A stretch of DNA of 64,000 bases from Stappia sp. 28M-7. GTDB taxonomy: Bacteria; Pseudomonadota; Alphaproteobacteria; Rhizobiales; Stappiaceae. Shown here piece by piece: positions 56,613-64,000 of this stretch; the stretch's first letter is position 1; each line of letters begins with the position of its first letter. Below the pieces are notes generated by a model. That model did no database searches. It had not been told where the DNA came from and worked only from the letters and a program-made list of their open reading frames with translations. The translations under genes were made by a program, and so were the position numbers. The DNA lies in NCBI RefSeq assembly GCF_014252955.1, contig NZ_JACMIA010000001.1:744001-808000 (forward strand), in the 5' to 3' direction.

Positions 56613-59326
56613 ACGCTTGTGCCTTCGGCGGGGGCGATCGGCAGCGTCACCTTGGCGATGGCGTCGTCGTCGACCGATGACTTCACGGTGAAGCCGAGCG
56701 CGGTGCACATCGCCAGCATGGTGGTGTTTTCCTTCAGGACCTCGCCGGTGATCGTCTCGATGCCGTCCGAGCGCGCATAGTCGATGATCAGCTGCATCAG
56801 GGCCCAGCCGAGGCCGCGCCCCTTCAGGTCCGACTGGACGATGATCGCGTATTCGCCCGTGCGGTGGTCCGGGTCGGCATGCAGGCGCACCACGCCGAGG
56901 ATCTCGTCCGTGCCCGGCGTCAGCGCGGCAAAAGCCATGGCGCGCGAATAGTCCAGCTGCACCAGCCGCTGCATGAAGGCGTGGTTGAACTCCTTGACCG
57001 GCGCGAAGAAGCGCAGCCGCAGGTCGTGCGGCGACACTTTCTCGAAGAAGCGGCGATAGCGCTCCTCGTCCTCCGGCCGCACCGGGCGGATGTCGACGGT
57101 GCTGCCGTCCTTGAGCTGCAGCTGCTTTTCCCATTCCTTCGGATAGGGCGCGATGGCGAGCCGCGAGGTCGGGTGGCGCCCGCGATGCACTTCCGGCTCG
57201 CACAGGGCGATGCGCGCGTCCAGCGCGGTGACGCCGCCGGCATCGGCGACCAGCGGGTTGAGGTCGAGTTCGCGGACCTCCGGCAGGTCGACGGCGATCT
57301 GCGCGACCTTGACGAGGGTCAGCGCGATGGCGTCGAGATCGGCGGCCGGGCGGTTGCGGAAGCCGGCGAGCAGCCGGCTGACCCGCGTCTGGCGGATCAG
57401 CGCCTGTGCCAGGTTGAGATCGAGCGGGGGCAGGGCGAATGCGACGTCGCCCATCACCTCGACGCCGGTGCCGCCATGGCCGAACAGCAGGACCGGCCCG
57501 AAGCCCGGATCGTCGGCAAGGCCGATGAAGATCTCCGTTCCGCTCGCCGAGCGCACCATCGGCTGCAGCAGGATGCCGGTGATCTCGGCCGCCGGATGCG
57601 CCGCGCCGATCCGCTCCAGCAGGGTGGCGGCGGCGATCCGCACCGCCTCGGGCGAGGCAAGGTCGAGCACCACGCCGCCCACATCCGACTTGAAGGGGAG
57701 CTGCGGCGAGACGAGTTTCAGCGCCAGCCGTTCGGCCTGCATCAGCATGCCGCGTGCCAGTACCTCGGCCTCGTCCGGCGTTGCCGCCAGCTGCCACGGT
57801 GCCTGCTTGATGCCGTAGCACGCGAGCAGCGAGGCAATCTCGTCCGGGCGCAGCCAGGTTCGCCCGCTGTCGAGCACCTGTCGCACCAGCCGCTGCGCCG
57901 TCTTGCTGTCGGTGGTGAAGCCGGCCGGCAGGCTGGGCGGCGCCGCCATCAGCATCTCGCGGGCATCGGCGTAGCGCACCAGGTGCATGAACGAGCGCAC
58001 CGCTTCCGAGGCGCTGGCGTGGCAGGGAATGCGCGCGGCATCCAGCGGCTGGCGCGGCAGCGGCGCCCCGGCGGCCAGCGCCACCAGCAGCGGCTTGCGC
58101 CGGCCGTAGCCCGATTGCGTCTCGCCATGCGCCTTCGCCAGCTCGCCGGCGATCTCCTCCAGGTCCACGAAGGCGGACGGCGCGGCAACCGCCAGCACCG
58201 CATCGACGTTGCGGTCGCCGAGCAGCGTCTTCGCGGCCTCGCCATAGCGGGCAGGCGGCGAGGTCTCGTGCAGGATCAGCGGGTTGGCCCGCGTCTGTCC
58301 TTCCCGGCGCAGCGGTTCCAGCTGCGTTGCGGTGGCCGCCTCCAGTTCGGCGAGCTGCCCGCCCTGGCGCTCCAGCTGGTCGGCGGCAAGCGTCGCCAGG
58401 CTGCCGCCGGTCGCCAGGATGGCAAGGCGGCGCCCGGCCACCGGCTTCACCCGGCTCACCGTTTCCACCGCCTCGAACATCTCGTCGATATCGCCGACGC
58501 GCAGCACGCCGGCGCGCGCCAGCGCCGCATCGTAGACCGCGTCCTGCACGGCGATCCGTCCGGCATGGGTGACGCGCTCGCCGATCCGCTCGCGGCTGGC
58601 ACCCGAGCGCAGCACCACGACCGGCTTGGAGCGGGCGGCGACGCGGGCCGCCGACAGGAACTTGCGCGGATTGGCGATGGTTTCCAGATGCACCAGGATC
58701 GCCCGGGTGCGGTAGTCGAGAGCGAACCAGTCGAGCAGGTCCGACACGTCGACATCCGTGCGCTGGCCGAGCGAGGCAATGGCGGAAAACCCGATGCCGT
58801 TGGCCTTTGCCCAGGACAGTGTCGCATTCACCACCGTGCCCGAGCGGGCGATGAAGGCAAGGTCGCCCTTGTCGGCCCCGCACACGCCCATATGGGCGGC
58901 CAGCCCCGACGCCGGCGCGGCGATGCCCAGGCTTCCGGGGCCGAGCAGGCGCAGGGTGTGGGGGCGGGCGGCCTGCAGCGTCGCTGTGACGGTGGCCTCG
59001 TCCCATCGGTCGTAGCCGGGCGACAGGGCGGCGACGGCGCGGGTGCCGGCGGCCCCCAGCGCCGCGACCACGGCCGGCGCGTCCTCGGGACTGCCGAGAT
59101 AGAGTGCAAGGTCGGGGGCGGAGGTCAGCTCGGCGATGGCGCGGGCGGCGGACAGTCCGCCGCGGGCGCCGTCCGCCGGACAGGCGATGGTCGTCACATC
59201 GCCGGCGAAGCTGCCGCCCGCAAGGCGCGACAGCAGAAGTTCGAGCACCTGCCCGCCGAAACGGTTTGGCCCGACCACGGCCAGCGAGGCCGGGCGGAAG
59301 AGCGCTTCGAGATTGCGGATCGTCAT
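56600..59326 (-). CDS. Pat-like protein: NDP-forming acyl-CoA synthetase domains fused to GNAT acetyltransferase
   Basis: A 908-residue fusion. The first about 690 residues are ADP-forming acetyl-CoA synthetase-like: CoA-binding fold SLAVVGPNRFGG, ARSGTVVNATLSWA, GERVTHAGRIAVQDAVYDAALARAGVLRVGDIDEMFEA with a candidate catalytic His254, and an ATP-grasp part (LKLVSPQLPFKSDVGGVVLDL… GHGGTGVEVMGDVAFALPPLDLNLAQALIRQTR). The last about 180 residues form a GNAT domain (YAIIVQSDLKGRGLGWALMQLIIDYARSDGIETITGEVLKEN). Such proteins (Pat/PatZ) acetylate lysines of metabolic enzymes. ATG at 59326 was chosen; TTG 59332 is possible. Confidence 0.88.
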   Translation of the reverse strand: MTIRNLEALFRPASLAVVGPNRFGGQVLELLLSRLAGGSFAGDVTTIACPADGARGGLSAARAIAELTSAPDLALYLGSPEDAPAVVAALGAAGTRAVAALSPGYDRWDEATVTATLQAARPHTLRLLGPGSLGIAAPASGLAAHMGVCGADKGDLAFIARSGTVVNATLSWAKANGIGFSAIASLGQRTDVDVSDLLDWFALDYRTRAILVHLETIANPRKFLSAARVAARSKPVVVLRSGASRERIGERVTHAGRIAVQDAVYDAALARAGVLRVGDIDEMFEAVETVSRVKPVAGRRLAILATGGSLATLAADQLERQGGQLAELEAATATQLEPLRREGQTRANPLILHETSPPARYGEAAKTLLGDRNVDAVLAVAAPSAFVDLEEIAGELAKAHGETQSGYGRRKPLLVALAAGAPLPRQPLDAARIPCHASASEAVRSFMHLVRYADAREMLMAAPPSLPAGFTTDSKTAQRLVRQVLDSGRTWLRPDEIASLLACYGIKQAPWQLAATPDEAEVLARGMLMQAERLALKLVSPQLPFKSDVGGVVLDLASPEAVRIAAATLLERIGAAHPAAEITGILLQPMVRSASGTEIFIGLADDPGFGPVLLFGHGGTGVEVMGDVAFALPPLDLNLAQALIRQTRVSRLLAGFRNRPAADLDAIALTLVKVAQIAVDLPEVRELDLNPLVADAGGVTALDARIALCEPEVHRGRHPTSRLAIAPYPKEWEKQLQLKDGSTVDIRPVRPEDEERYRRFFEKVSPHDLRLRFFAPVKEFNHAFMQRLVQLDYSRAMAFAALTPGTDEILGVVRLHADPDHRTGEYAIIVQSDLKGRGLGWALMQLIIDYARSDGIETITGEVLKENTTMLAMCTALGFTVKSSVDDDAIAKVTLPIAPAEGTSVEPA

Positions 59327-59440
59327 CGGCAATCACCCCGGGTTCGTGGGCGGCGCATGCGGCCGCAACAAGCCGCGGCGCGGCGGTTCCTGCCGGAGAG
59401 TGTGGTGCGTGAGGGCGGATGTCAAAGGCGGGGATGTCGA

Positions 59441-59474
59441 AGGCGCCGCCACTTCCCCCGATGTGGCGGCGCCT
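59441..59474 (-). repeat. Hairpin between the stress-protein and Pat-like genes
   Basis: A perfect 12-bp stem (59441-59452 with 59463-59474) and 10-base loop, without a U-run. It lies between two genes read leftward and may end or attenuate the stress-protein transcript. Confidence 0.5.
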
Positions 59475-59548
59475 CGCTCCCGGGCATCAGGGCCGAAGGC
59501 CGCGCCCGAAAGCACCTCGTTGCGGGCAGAAACGCTCTGCCCGGCGGA

Positions 59549-60379
59549 TCAATGCGCCATCAGCACCGGCACGGTCATCGAGGCGAGGATCTCGCGCGTT
59601 GCGCCGCCGAACAGGAACTCGCGCATGCGCGAATGGCCGTAGCCGCCCATCGCGATCATGTCGACGCCGTGGTCGGAGACGTAGTTGAGGATCGCATCGG
59701 CGACGCCCGAGCCGGGCCGCGGCACCACGTCGACGGTGACCGACAGGCCGTGCCGGGCGAGATAGGTGGCGATGTCGGAGCCGGGCTCGCCCTCGGTGAT
59801 CCGGCGGCCGGTCTCCACGATCATGACGGTGACCTTCTTGGCCATCTGCAGCATCGGCATCGCCGCATGCACGGCGCGGCTTGCCGTCGGGCTGCCGTCC
59901 CACGCGACCATGACATTCTTCATCTGCAGGCCGCCGCCGATATAGGGCACGACCAGCACCGGCACGCCGGCCTCGAACAGCACAGTCTCGATCAGCAGCT
60001 CGCGCATCGGCTCCGGCGCATCCGGATTGTCCTGGCCGATGACCACCAGGTCGGTCAGCCGGCAATGGCTAAGCACCGCCTCGGCGGAACCGCCGGTGAT
60101 GACCTCGGCGGTGCGGATCTCGGCGCCGACGCCTGCCTTGCGGGCCATTTCGGCGAAGGTCTCGCCGGCGCTCTTGGCCGCCTTCAGCGCCTGGCCGCGG
60201 GCGATCTCGATATAATCCGCCGGCATCGGGCCGGCGATGAAACCGGGCACGACGGGCTCGAAGGCGACCGTCAGGCCGGTCGCATGTGCGCCGGTGCGGG
60301 TTGCCAGGTCGAGCGCCATCTGCGCCGCATGCTGTTTGCCGGCCAGGTCGACCAGCGTGAGAATGTCCTTGATAGCCAT
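59549..60379 (-). CDS. Universal stress protein (UspA family, two-domain)
   Basis: A 276-residue protein with two Usp folds. The first domain begins MAIKDILTLVDLAGKQHAAQMALDLATRTGAH; the second begins NVMVAWDGSPTASRAVHAAMPML. The ATP-binding motif of the second domain is complete: GGYGHSRMREFLFGGATREIL (G-2X-G-9X-GA/T). Tandem Usp proteins help cells survive oxygen or energy limitation. Upstream is an FNR/FixK-type box with exact class II spacing, so low-oxygen induction is likely. Confidence 0.92.
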   Translation of the reverse strand: MAIKDILTLVDLAGKQHAAQMALDLATRTGAHATGLTVAFEPVVPGFIAGPMPADYIEIARGQALKAAKSAGETFAEMARKAGVGAEIRTAEVITGGSAEAVLSHCRLTDLVVIGQDNPDAPEPMRELLIETVLFEAGVPVLVVPYIGGGLQMKNVMVAWDGSPTASRAVHAAMPMLQMAKKVTVMIVETGRRITEGEPGSDIATYLARHGLSVTVDVVPRPGSGVADAILNYVSDHGVDMIAMGGYGHSRMREFLFGGATREILASMTVPVLMAH

Positions 60380-60445
60380 GGATCGCGTCCCTCCATCTCA
60401 CACCGTGCCGTTGCAGCCGGAAAGGCTGCCGCGGGGGTTGTGCCG

Positions 60446-60451
60446 AAATTA
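60446..60451 (-). promoter_or_regulatory. Candidate -10 element of the stress-protein gene
   Basis: TAATTT on the minus strand. It places the start near 60439, exactly 41.5 bases from the centre of the FNR-type box at 60474-60487, the class II activation geometry. The hexamer itself is only a moderate match. Confidence 0.45.
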
Positions 60452-60473
60452 GGACGTCCGCTCCCCCCGATCC

Positions 60474-60487
60474 TTGACCGGGATCAA
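60474..60487. promoter_or_regulatory. FNR/FixK-type box upstream of the stress-protein gene
   Basis: TTGACCGGGATCAA (minus strand TTGATCCCGGTCAA) matches TTGAT-N4-ATCAA at 9 of 10 specified bases. It lies about 95 bases before the ATG of the stress protein. FNR- or FixK-controlled Usp genes are known in proteobacteria. Confidence 0.7.
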
Positions 60488-60697
60488 TCTTCGGGTGTGG
60501 AACGGACATGCGCGCGTGTCCCGGGATGGGCGCGCGGTTACGCATCGTTGCACAGGATGGATCAGATTTAAATCGGGACTGATTTTAGCCCGTCAGTATT
60601 TCATCCGATGTTTTTTGCCTGCGTAAGAACAATCGGAACCCGCGGCATGAGATGTGCGGCGGTATCCCGAAAAATGACAAGCGATACGGAGGCAATT

Positions 60698-61186
60698 ATG
60701 CGCAAATACTTCATGGGTGCAGCCCTCGCGACGGCCCTGGCCACTGCCGGCACCGCGAATGCGGCAAATATCGTAGAGACGGCCCAGGAAGCCGGAACCT
60801 TCAACACGCTGATCGCGGCCGCTCAGGCTGCCGGTCTGGTCGAGGCCCTGTCGGCCCCCGGCCCGATCACCGTCTTCGCGCCGACCGACGAGGCCTTCGC
60901 CGCGCTTCCCGCGGGCACGGTCGAGAATCTCCTGAAGCCGGAGAACAAGGGCCAGCTGGCCGCGCTCCTGAGCTACCACGTGGTCGGCCAGGAGATCACC
61001 TCGGATCAGATCCCGGCCGCCACGACCGAGGTCGAGACGCTCAAGGGCGAGGGCGACCGCACGATCACCGTGGTGAAGAGCGACAGCGGCGTGACCGTCG
61101 ACGGGGCCAATGTGGTCACCGCCGACATCAAGGCCGACAACGGCGTCATCCATGTCATCGACAAGGTGATCATGCCGTCCGAGTGA
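60698..61186 (+). CDS. Fasciclin-domain secreted protein
   Basis: A 162-residue exported protein. Signal peptide residues 1-23 (MRKYFMGAALATALATAGTANAA) precede one FAS1 domain: NIVETAQEAGTFNTLIAAAQAAGLVEAL, then the H1 motif GPITVFAPTDEAFAALPAGTVENLL, and the H2-type end DGANVVTADIKADNGVIHVIDKVIMP. FAS1 proteins mediate adhesion or matrix contacts; in rhizobia relatives contribute to symbiosis and surface properties. ATG at 60698 is preceded by GGAGG; earlier in-frame starts are implausible as they precede the signal peptide. Confidence 0.92.
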   Translation: MRKYFMGAALATALATAGTANAANIVETAQEAGTFNTLIAAAQAAGLVEALSAPGPITVFAPTDEAFAALPAGTVENLLKPENKGQLAALLSYHVVGQEITSDQIPAATTEVETLKGEGDRTITVVKSDSGVTVDGANVVTADIKADNGVIHVIDKVIMPSE

Positions 61187-61208
61187 CCTTGCCGAAAGCA
61201 CTGCATGG

Positions 61209-61235
61209 AAAGGCCGGCGTTCGCGCCGGCCTTTT
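61209..61235 (+). terminator. Terminator after the fasciclin gene
   Basis: GGCCGGCG (61212-61219) pairs with CGCCGGCC (61224-61231), TTCG loop, A-run before and TTTT after. Effective on both strands (convergent genes). Confidence 0.88.
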
Positions 61236-61268
61236 CGTTCGGTGGCCCGTGGCGGGCACCGCGTTCGC

Positions 61269-62423
61269 CTACTGGTCGCGCAGTGCCTCGCGGGCGATGA
61301 TCAGCCGCTGGATCTCCGAGGTGCCCTCGTAGATCGTGGTGATGCGGGCATCGCGCGCCAGCCGCTCCAGCGGATATTCGCGGATATAGCCGGCCCCGCC
61401 ATGCAGCTGCAGCGCCGCATAGGTGGCGCGCTGGGCGGCTTCCGAGGCGAAGAGCTTGGCCATCGAGGCCTCGCGGGCGAAGGGCTTGCCCTCGTCCTTC
61501 AGCGCCGCGGCCTGCAGGATCAGCAGCCGTGCCGCCTCCAGCTCGGTCTCCCGGTCGGCGATCATCCATTGCACGCCCTGCATGTCGGAGATCGCCTTGC
61601 CGAACTGCCGGCGCTCCTTCACATAGGCCTTGGCCCGCTCCATCGCCGCACGGGCGATGCCCAGCGACAGGGCGGCGATGCCGATGCGCCCGCCGGCCAG
61701 TTCGCCGACGGCGATGCGGAACCCGTCGTTCTCGCGGCCGAGCAGCGCGCTTGCCGGCACGCGGCAATTCTCGAAATGCACCTCGTTGGTCGCCGAGCCG
61801 GTCTGGCCCATCTTCTTCTCGGCCTTGCCGATGACGAGGCCCGGCGTGCCCGCTTCCACCAGGAAGCAGCTGATGCCCTTGCCCTTCGGGGCTTCCTTGT
61901 CGGTGACGGCCCACACCACGAAGACGCCGGCATATTCGGCCGAGGTGATGTAGAGCTTGGAGCCGTTCAGAATATAGTCGTCGCCCTCACGTTCGGCGCG
62001 TGTGCGCATCGAGGCCGGGTCGGAGCCCGCGCCCGTTTCCGTCAGGCAGAAGGCGCCGGCGGCATAGGTGCCGTCGGTCAGCAGCGGCAGGTAGCGCGCG
62101 CGCTGCTCGTCATTGCCCACCGCCTGGATGACCTCGGCCACCATGTTGGAGACCGAGACGGTGACGCCGGTGGAGGCGCAGGCCCTGCCGATCTCCTCCA
62201 CCGCGATGGCGAAGGCGACGCTGCCCGCGCCCGTGCCGCCATGGTCGGGCGAGATGTTGAGGCCCATGAAGCCGTTTTCGGCAAGCAGCTTCAGATTGGC
62301 GAGAAAGGCCTCCCGGCCGCCGCCCTGGTCCAGTTCCTCGGCCAGCGGGGCGATCCTGTCTTCGGCGAGCTTTCGCGCCGTGTCCTGGATGAGATACTCT
62401 TCCTCGCTCAACGAAAACTGCAT
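61269..62423 (-). CDS. Acyl-CoA dehydrogenase
   Basis: A 384-residue FAD enzyme for the first step of beta-oxidation or branched acyl-CoA breakdown. CLTETGAGSDPASM is the FAD/substrate loop, TSAEYAGVFVVWAVTD follows, and the C-terminus has catalytic Glu366 in IYEGTSEIQRLIIAREAL. ATG at 62423 has GGGAGG upstream. It is transcribed leftward and diverges from the DctB-like kinase gene. Its substrate cannot be told; the short/medium chain class (BCAD/SCAD) is likeliest from the Glu position. Confidence 0.93.
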   Translation of the reverse strand: MQFSLSEEEYLIQDTARKLAEDRIAPLAEELDQGGGREAFLANLKLLAENGFMGLNISPDHGGTGAGSVAFAIAVEEIGRACASTGVTVSVSNMVAEVIQAVGNDEQRARYLPLLTDGTYAAGAFCLTETGAGSDPASMRTRAEREGDDYILNGSKLYITSAEYAGVFVVWAVTDKEAPKGKGISCFLVEAGTPGLVIGKAEKKMGQTGSATNEVHFENCRVPASALLGRENDGFRIAVGELAGGRIGIAALSLGIARAAMERAKAYVKERRQFGKAISDMQGVQWMIADRETELEAARLLILQAAALKDEGKPFAREASMAKLFASEAAQRATYAALQLHGGAGYIREYPLERLARDARITTIYEGTSEIQRLIIAREALRDQ

Positions 62424-62485
62424 CGGCGTTCCTCCCAGAACAATGATGTCGCCAAAGGGTTGGATCAGGACCGCAAGAACCGGCC

Positions 62486-64000
62486 ATGACAGGTGCAAAG
62501 ACATACGGCCCGGCGGCCCCGCTGTCCACGGTCGAGGAAGCGCCGGCGCGCGCGCAAGGGTTGCAGGCCCGCTCCCGCTACATGCCGGCATGGGTGTTCC
62601 GCCGGCCTCCGCCGCAGGTGCGGCGCGCCCTGTTGTTCCTGCCGCCGCTCCTGGTGCTGCTGCTGGCCGTCTTCGCCGCCGACTGGGCCGAGGTGCAATC
62701 GGGCCTGCGCAGCGATGCGGCGGCGCGCGAGCGGCTGACCCTTTACCGCGAGACCATCCTGCGCGAGCTCGAGAAGCATCGCTACCTTCCCTACATCGTC
62801 GCGCGCGATCCCCGCGCCGTCGGCGTGCTGGCGGACCCGGATCAGGTGGCCTCCGCCAACCGATTCCTCAAGGATCTGGCGGCGACGACCGGGGCGGATG
62901 CGCTCTACGTAATGAATGCGGACGGGCTGACCGTCGCGGCCAGCAATTTCGATACGGCCGGTTCCTTCGTCGGCCGCAACTACTCCTTCCGCCCCTATTT
63001 CCACGAGGCGAAGGACGGCGGAGAAGGGCGCTTCTTCGCGGTCGGCGCCACCACCGGCGAGCCCGGTTTCTTCTTCGCCCGCTCCACGCCGGCCGGTGCG
63101 CCGGTGCAGGGCGTCGTGGTGGTCAAGGTCGACATGGAGCGGCTGGAGAACAACTGGCGCGAGGCCGGCGAGACCGTGATGGTCACCGACGTGCACGGTG
63201 TCGTCTTTCTCGGCACCCGCGACGACTGGCGCTATTCCTCCATCGCCCCGCTCGACGACATGGTCGTCGCCGCCATCCGCTCCGATAGGCAATACGGCAA
63301 TGCCCGCCTCGCCAGCCTGCAGCAGGGACCGCTGGCCCAGACCCGCCTCGTCCTCGGCGGCACCGCCTGGCGTCAGGCCCGGCTCAAGGTCGGCATGCTC
63401 GACTGGACCATCCACTACCTCACGCCGATGAGCGAGGTGCGCGCGCCGCGCGGCATCGTGTGGGCCGGCGCCTTCGCGCTCATCCTGCTTTATGCCATCT
63501 GGCTGCTGGTGCTGCGCAGCCGCCGGCTCGGGCGCGTCACCGCCGGCCTGCGCCAGGACGCGGCGACCTTGCGCGATCTCAACCGCCGCCTCGTCGACGA
63601 GATCGAGGAGCGCCGCCGGGTCGAGCGGGAGCTGCGCGACACCCAGGCCGATCTTGCCCGCGCCGGGCGCCTTGCCGCCGTCGGCGAAATGTCGGCGGCC
63701 GTCGCCCATGAGCTCAACCAGCCGCTCGCCGCGCTGGGCATGTTCGTCTCCGGTGCCCGGCTCTACCAACAGCGCGGCGAGACCGCCGCGGTGACCGAGA
63801 ACCTCGACGAGATAGATGCGCTGCGCCACCGCATGGCAACGCTCACCCAGGAGCTGAAGCGCTTCGCCCGGCCCGGCGAATCCCGCATCGAGACGGTGGA
63901 CCTGCGCGACTGCCTGAAGACCAGCGCCAAGCTGGTGCGCCCGCGCATCGAGGAAAGCGGTGTCGCCCTGCAGCTGCATCTCCCCTCGCAGCCGATGACC
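62486..64000 (+). CDS. DctB-like sensor histidine kinase (runs off the window end)
   Basis: The first 505 codons of an inner-membrane kinase, open to the right edge. A 40-residue basic tail precedes TM1 (ALLFLPPLLVLLLAVFAADW, about 50-70), then a periplasmic double-PDC sensor part (ADALYVMNADGLTVAASNFDTAGSFVGRNYSFRPYFHEA… GFFFARSTPAGAPVQGVVVVKVDM) and TM2 (about 320-340). A coiled-coil linker and HisKA with His408 in GEMSAAVAHELNQPLAALGMF follow. This matches DctB, which senses C4-dicarboxylates; the DctD partner would lie to the right. A later ATG at 62582 is a possible start. Confidence 0.9.
   Translation, partial: MTGAKTYGPAAPLSTVEEAPARAQGLQARSRYMPAWVFRRPPPQVRRALLFLPPLLVLLLAVFAADWAEVQSGLRSDAAARERLTLYRETILRELEKHRYLPYIVARDPRAVGVLADPDQVASANRFLKDLAATTGADALYVMNADGLTVAASNFDTAGSFVGRNYSFRPYFHEAKDGGEGRFFAVGATTGEPGFFFARSTPAGAPVQGVVVVKVDMERLENNWREAGETVMVTDVHGVVFLGTRDDWRYSSIAPLDDMVVAAIRSDRQYGNARLASLQQGPLAQTRLVLGGTAWRQARLKVGMLDWTIHYLTPMSEVRAPRGIVWAGAFALILLYAIWLLVLRSRRLGRVTAGLRQDAATLRDLNRRLVDEIEERRRVERELRDTQADLARAGRLAAVGEMSAAVAHELNQPLAALGMFVSGARLYQQRGETAAVTENLDEIDALRHRMATLTQELKRFARPGESRIETVDLRDCLKTSAKLVRPRIEESGVALQLHLPSQPMT

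Larger units (their letters stand above)
60380..60697. other. Divergent gap between the stress protein and fasciclin genes
   Basis: 318 bases. Holds the FNR/FixK-type box and -10 of the stress-protein gene (60446-60487) and, nearer the fasciclin gene, GATTTAAATC (60565-60574) in an AT-richer stretch. No gene is seen. Confidence 0.6.

Noticed and set aside
56864-60571. Open frame of 1235 codons on the plus strand
   Set aside because: It lies antisense to the Pat-like and stress-protein genes. Its translation is rich in Arg, His, Asp and Gln with no recognisable domain, as expected from the complementary strand of high-GC genes.

Overview
The window is high-GC, gene-dense chromosomal DNA of an alphaproteobacterium, most likely Hyphomicrobiales (Rhizobiales); a Stappiaceae-type genome would fit, but genus cannot be fixed from sequence alone. 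Lineage evidence: a GcrA cell-cycle regulator, a PdhS-like (PleC/DivJ homologue) sensor kinase, a rhizobial-type porin, a BA14K protein, a DUF2849/DUF934 sulfite-reductase operon, an Irr-type iron box, and a tRNA-His with A73 and no encoded G-1. I see no rRNA, CRISPR array, insertion sequence, phage or plasmid genes.

Layout: 1-2459 (+) end of an acyl-CoA catabolic operon (hydratase tail, acyl-CoA ligase, intact and degenerate MaoC pair); 2559-2771 (-) cold-shock protein; 3030-8812 (-) branched-chain-type ABC operon (binding protein, LivG, LivF, LivH, LivM) ending in a coupled alpha/beta hydrolase; 9084-12470 BA14K protein, flavoprotein, FkbM methyltransferase, family 2 glycosyltransferase; 12877-14070 porin; 14370-16333 thiolase and HAD hydrolase; 16861-22532 (+) assimilatory sulfate reduction (cysG, DUF2849, cysI, cysH, DUF934, fpr); 22611-30818 Nudix, MDR oxidoreductase, lytic transglycosylase, two-REC GGDEF protein, scoAB, AsmA-like protein.

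30851-41735 is a polyamine locus. PotFGHI-type uptake genes and one glutamine-synthetase-like ligase run leftward. A GntR/FCD regulator, a second ligase, a putrescine-type aminotransferase and a gamma-glutamylputrescine-type oxidase run rightward. Two copies of a TGTGATCAC palindrome flank the regulator gene. 41749-45858 (-) holds an iron(III) ABC permease and binding protein behind a promoter with an upstream Irr-type box, then a threonine-dehydratase-like enzyme. 45991-50322 is a 1443-residue PdhS-like kinase, followed by two phasins, the second behind a large inverted repeat. 52063-54101 holds tRNA-His, two tandem distantly related winged-helix proteins of contrasting base composition, and gcrA with a full CtrA site inside its promoter. 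54403-64000 holds a hypothetical protein, an acetolactate-synthase-like enzyme, a Pat-like acyl-CoA synthetase/acetyltransferase fusion, a universal stress protein behind an FNR/FixK-type box, a fasciclin protein, an acyl-CoA dehydrogenase and a DctB-like kinase running off the end.

Two regulatory themes stand out. First, classical alphaproteobacterial sites can be read directly: CtrA at gcrA, an Irr-type box at the iron transporter, an FNR/FixK-type box at the stress protein, and paired operators in the polyamine locus. Second, all three ABC operons carry strong hairpins without U-runs immediately after the binding-protein gene, as expected if binding protein is made in excess over the membrane parts. 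No wholly new system is evident; the least explained items are the tandem winged-helix pair and the palindrome-rich gap at 26906-27408.
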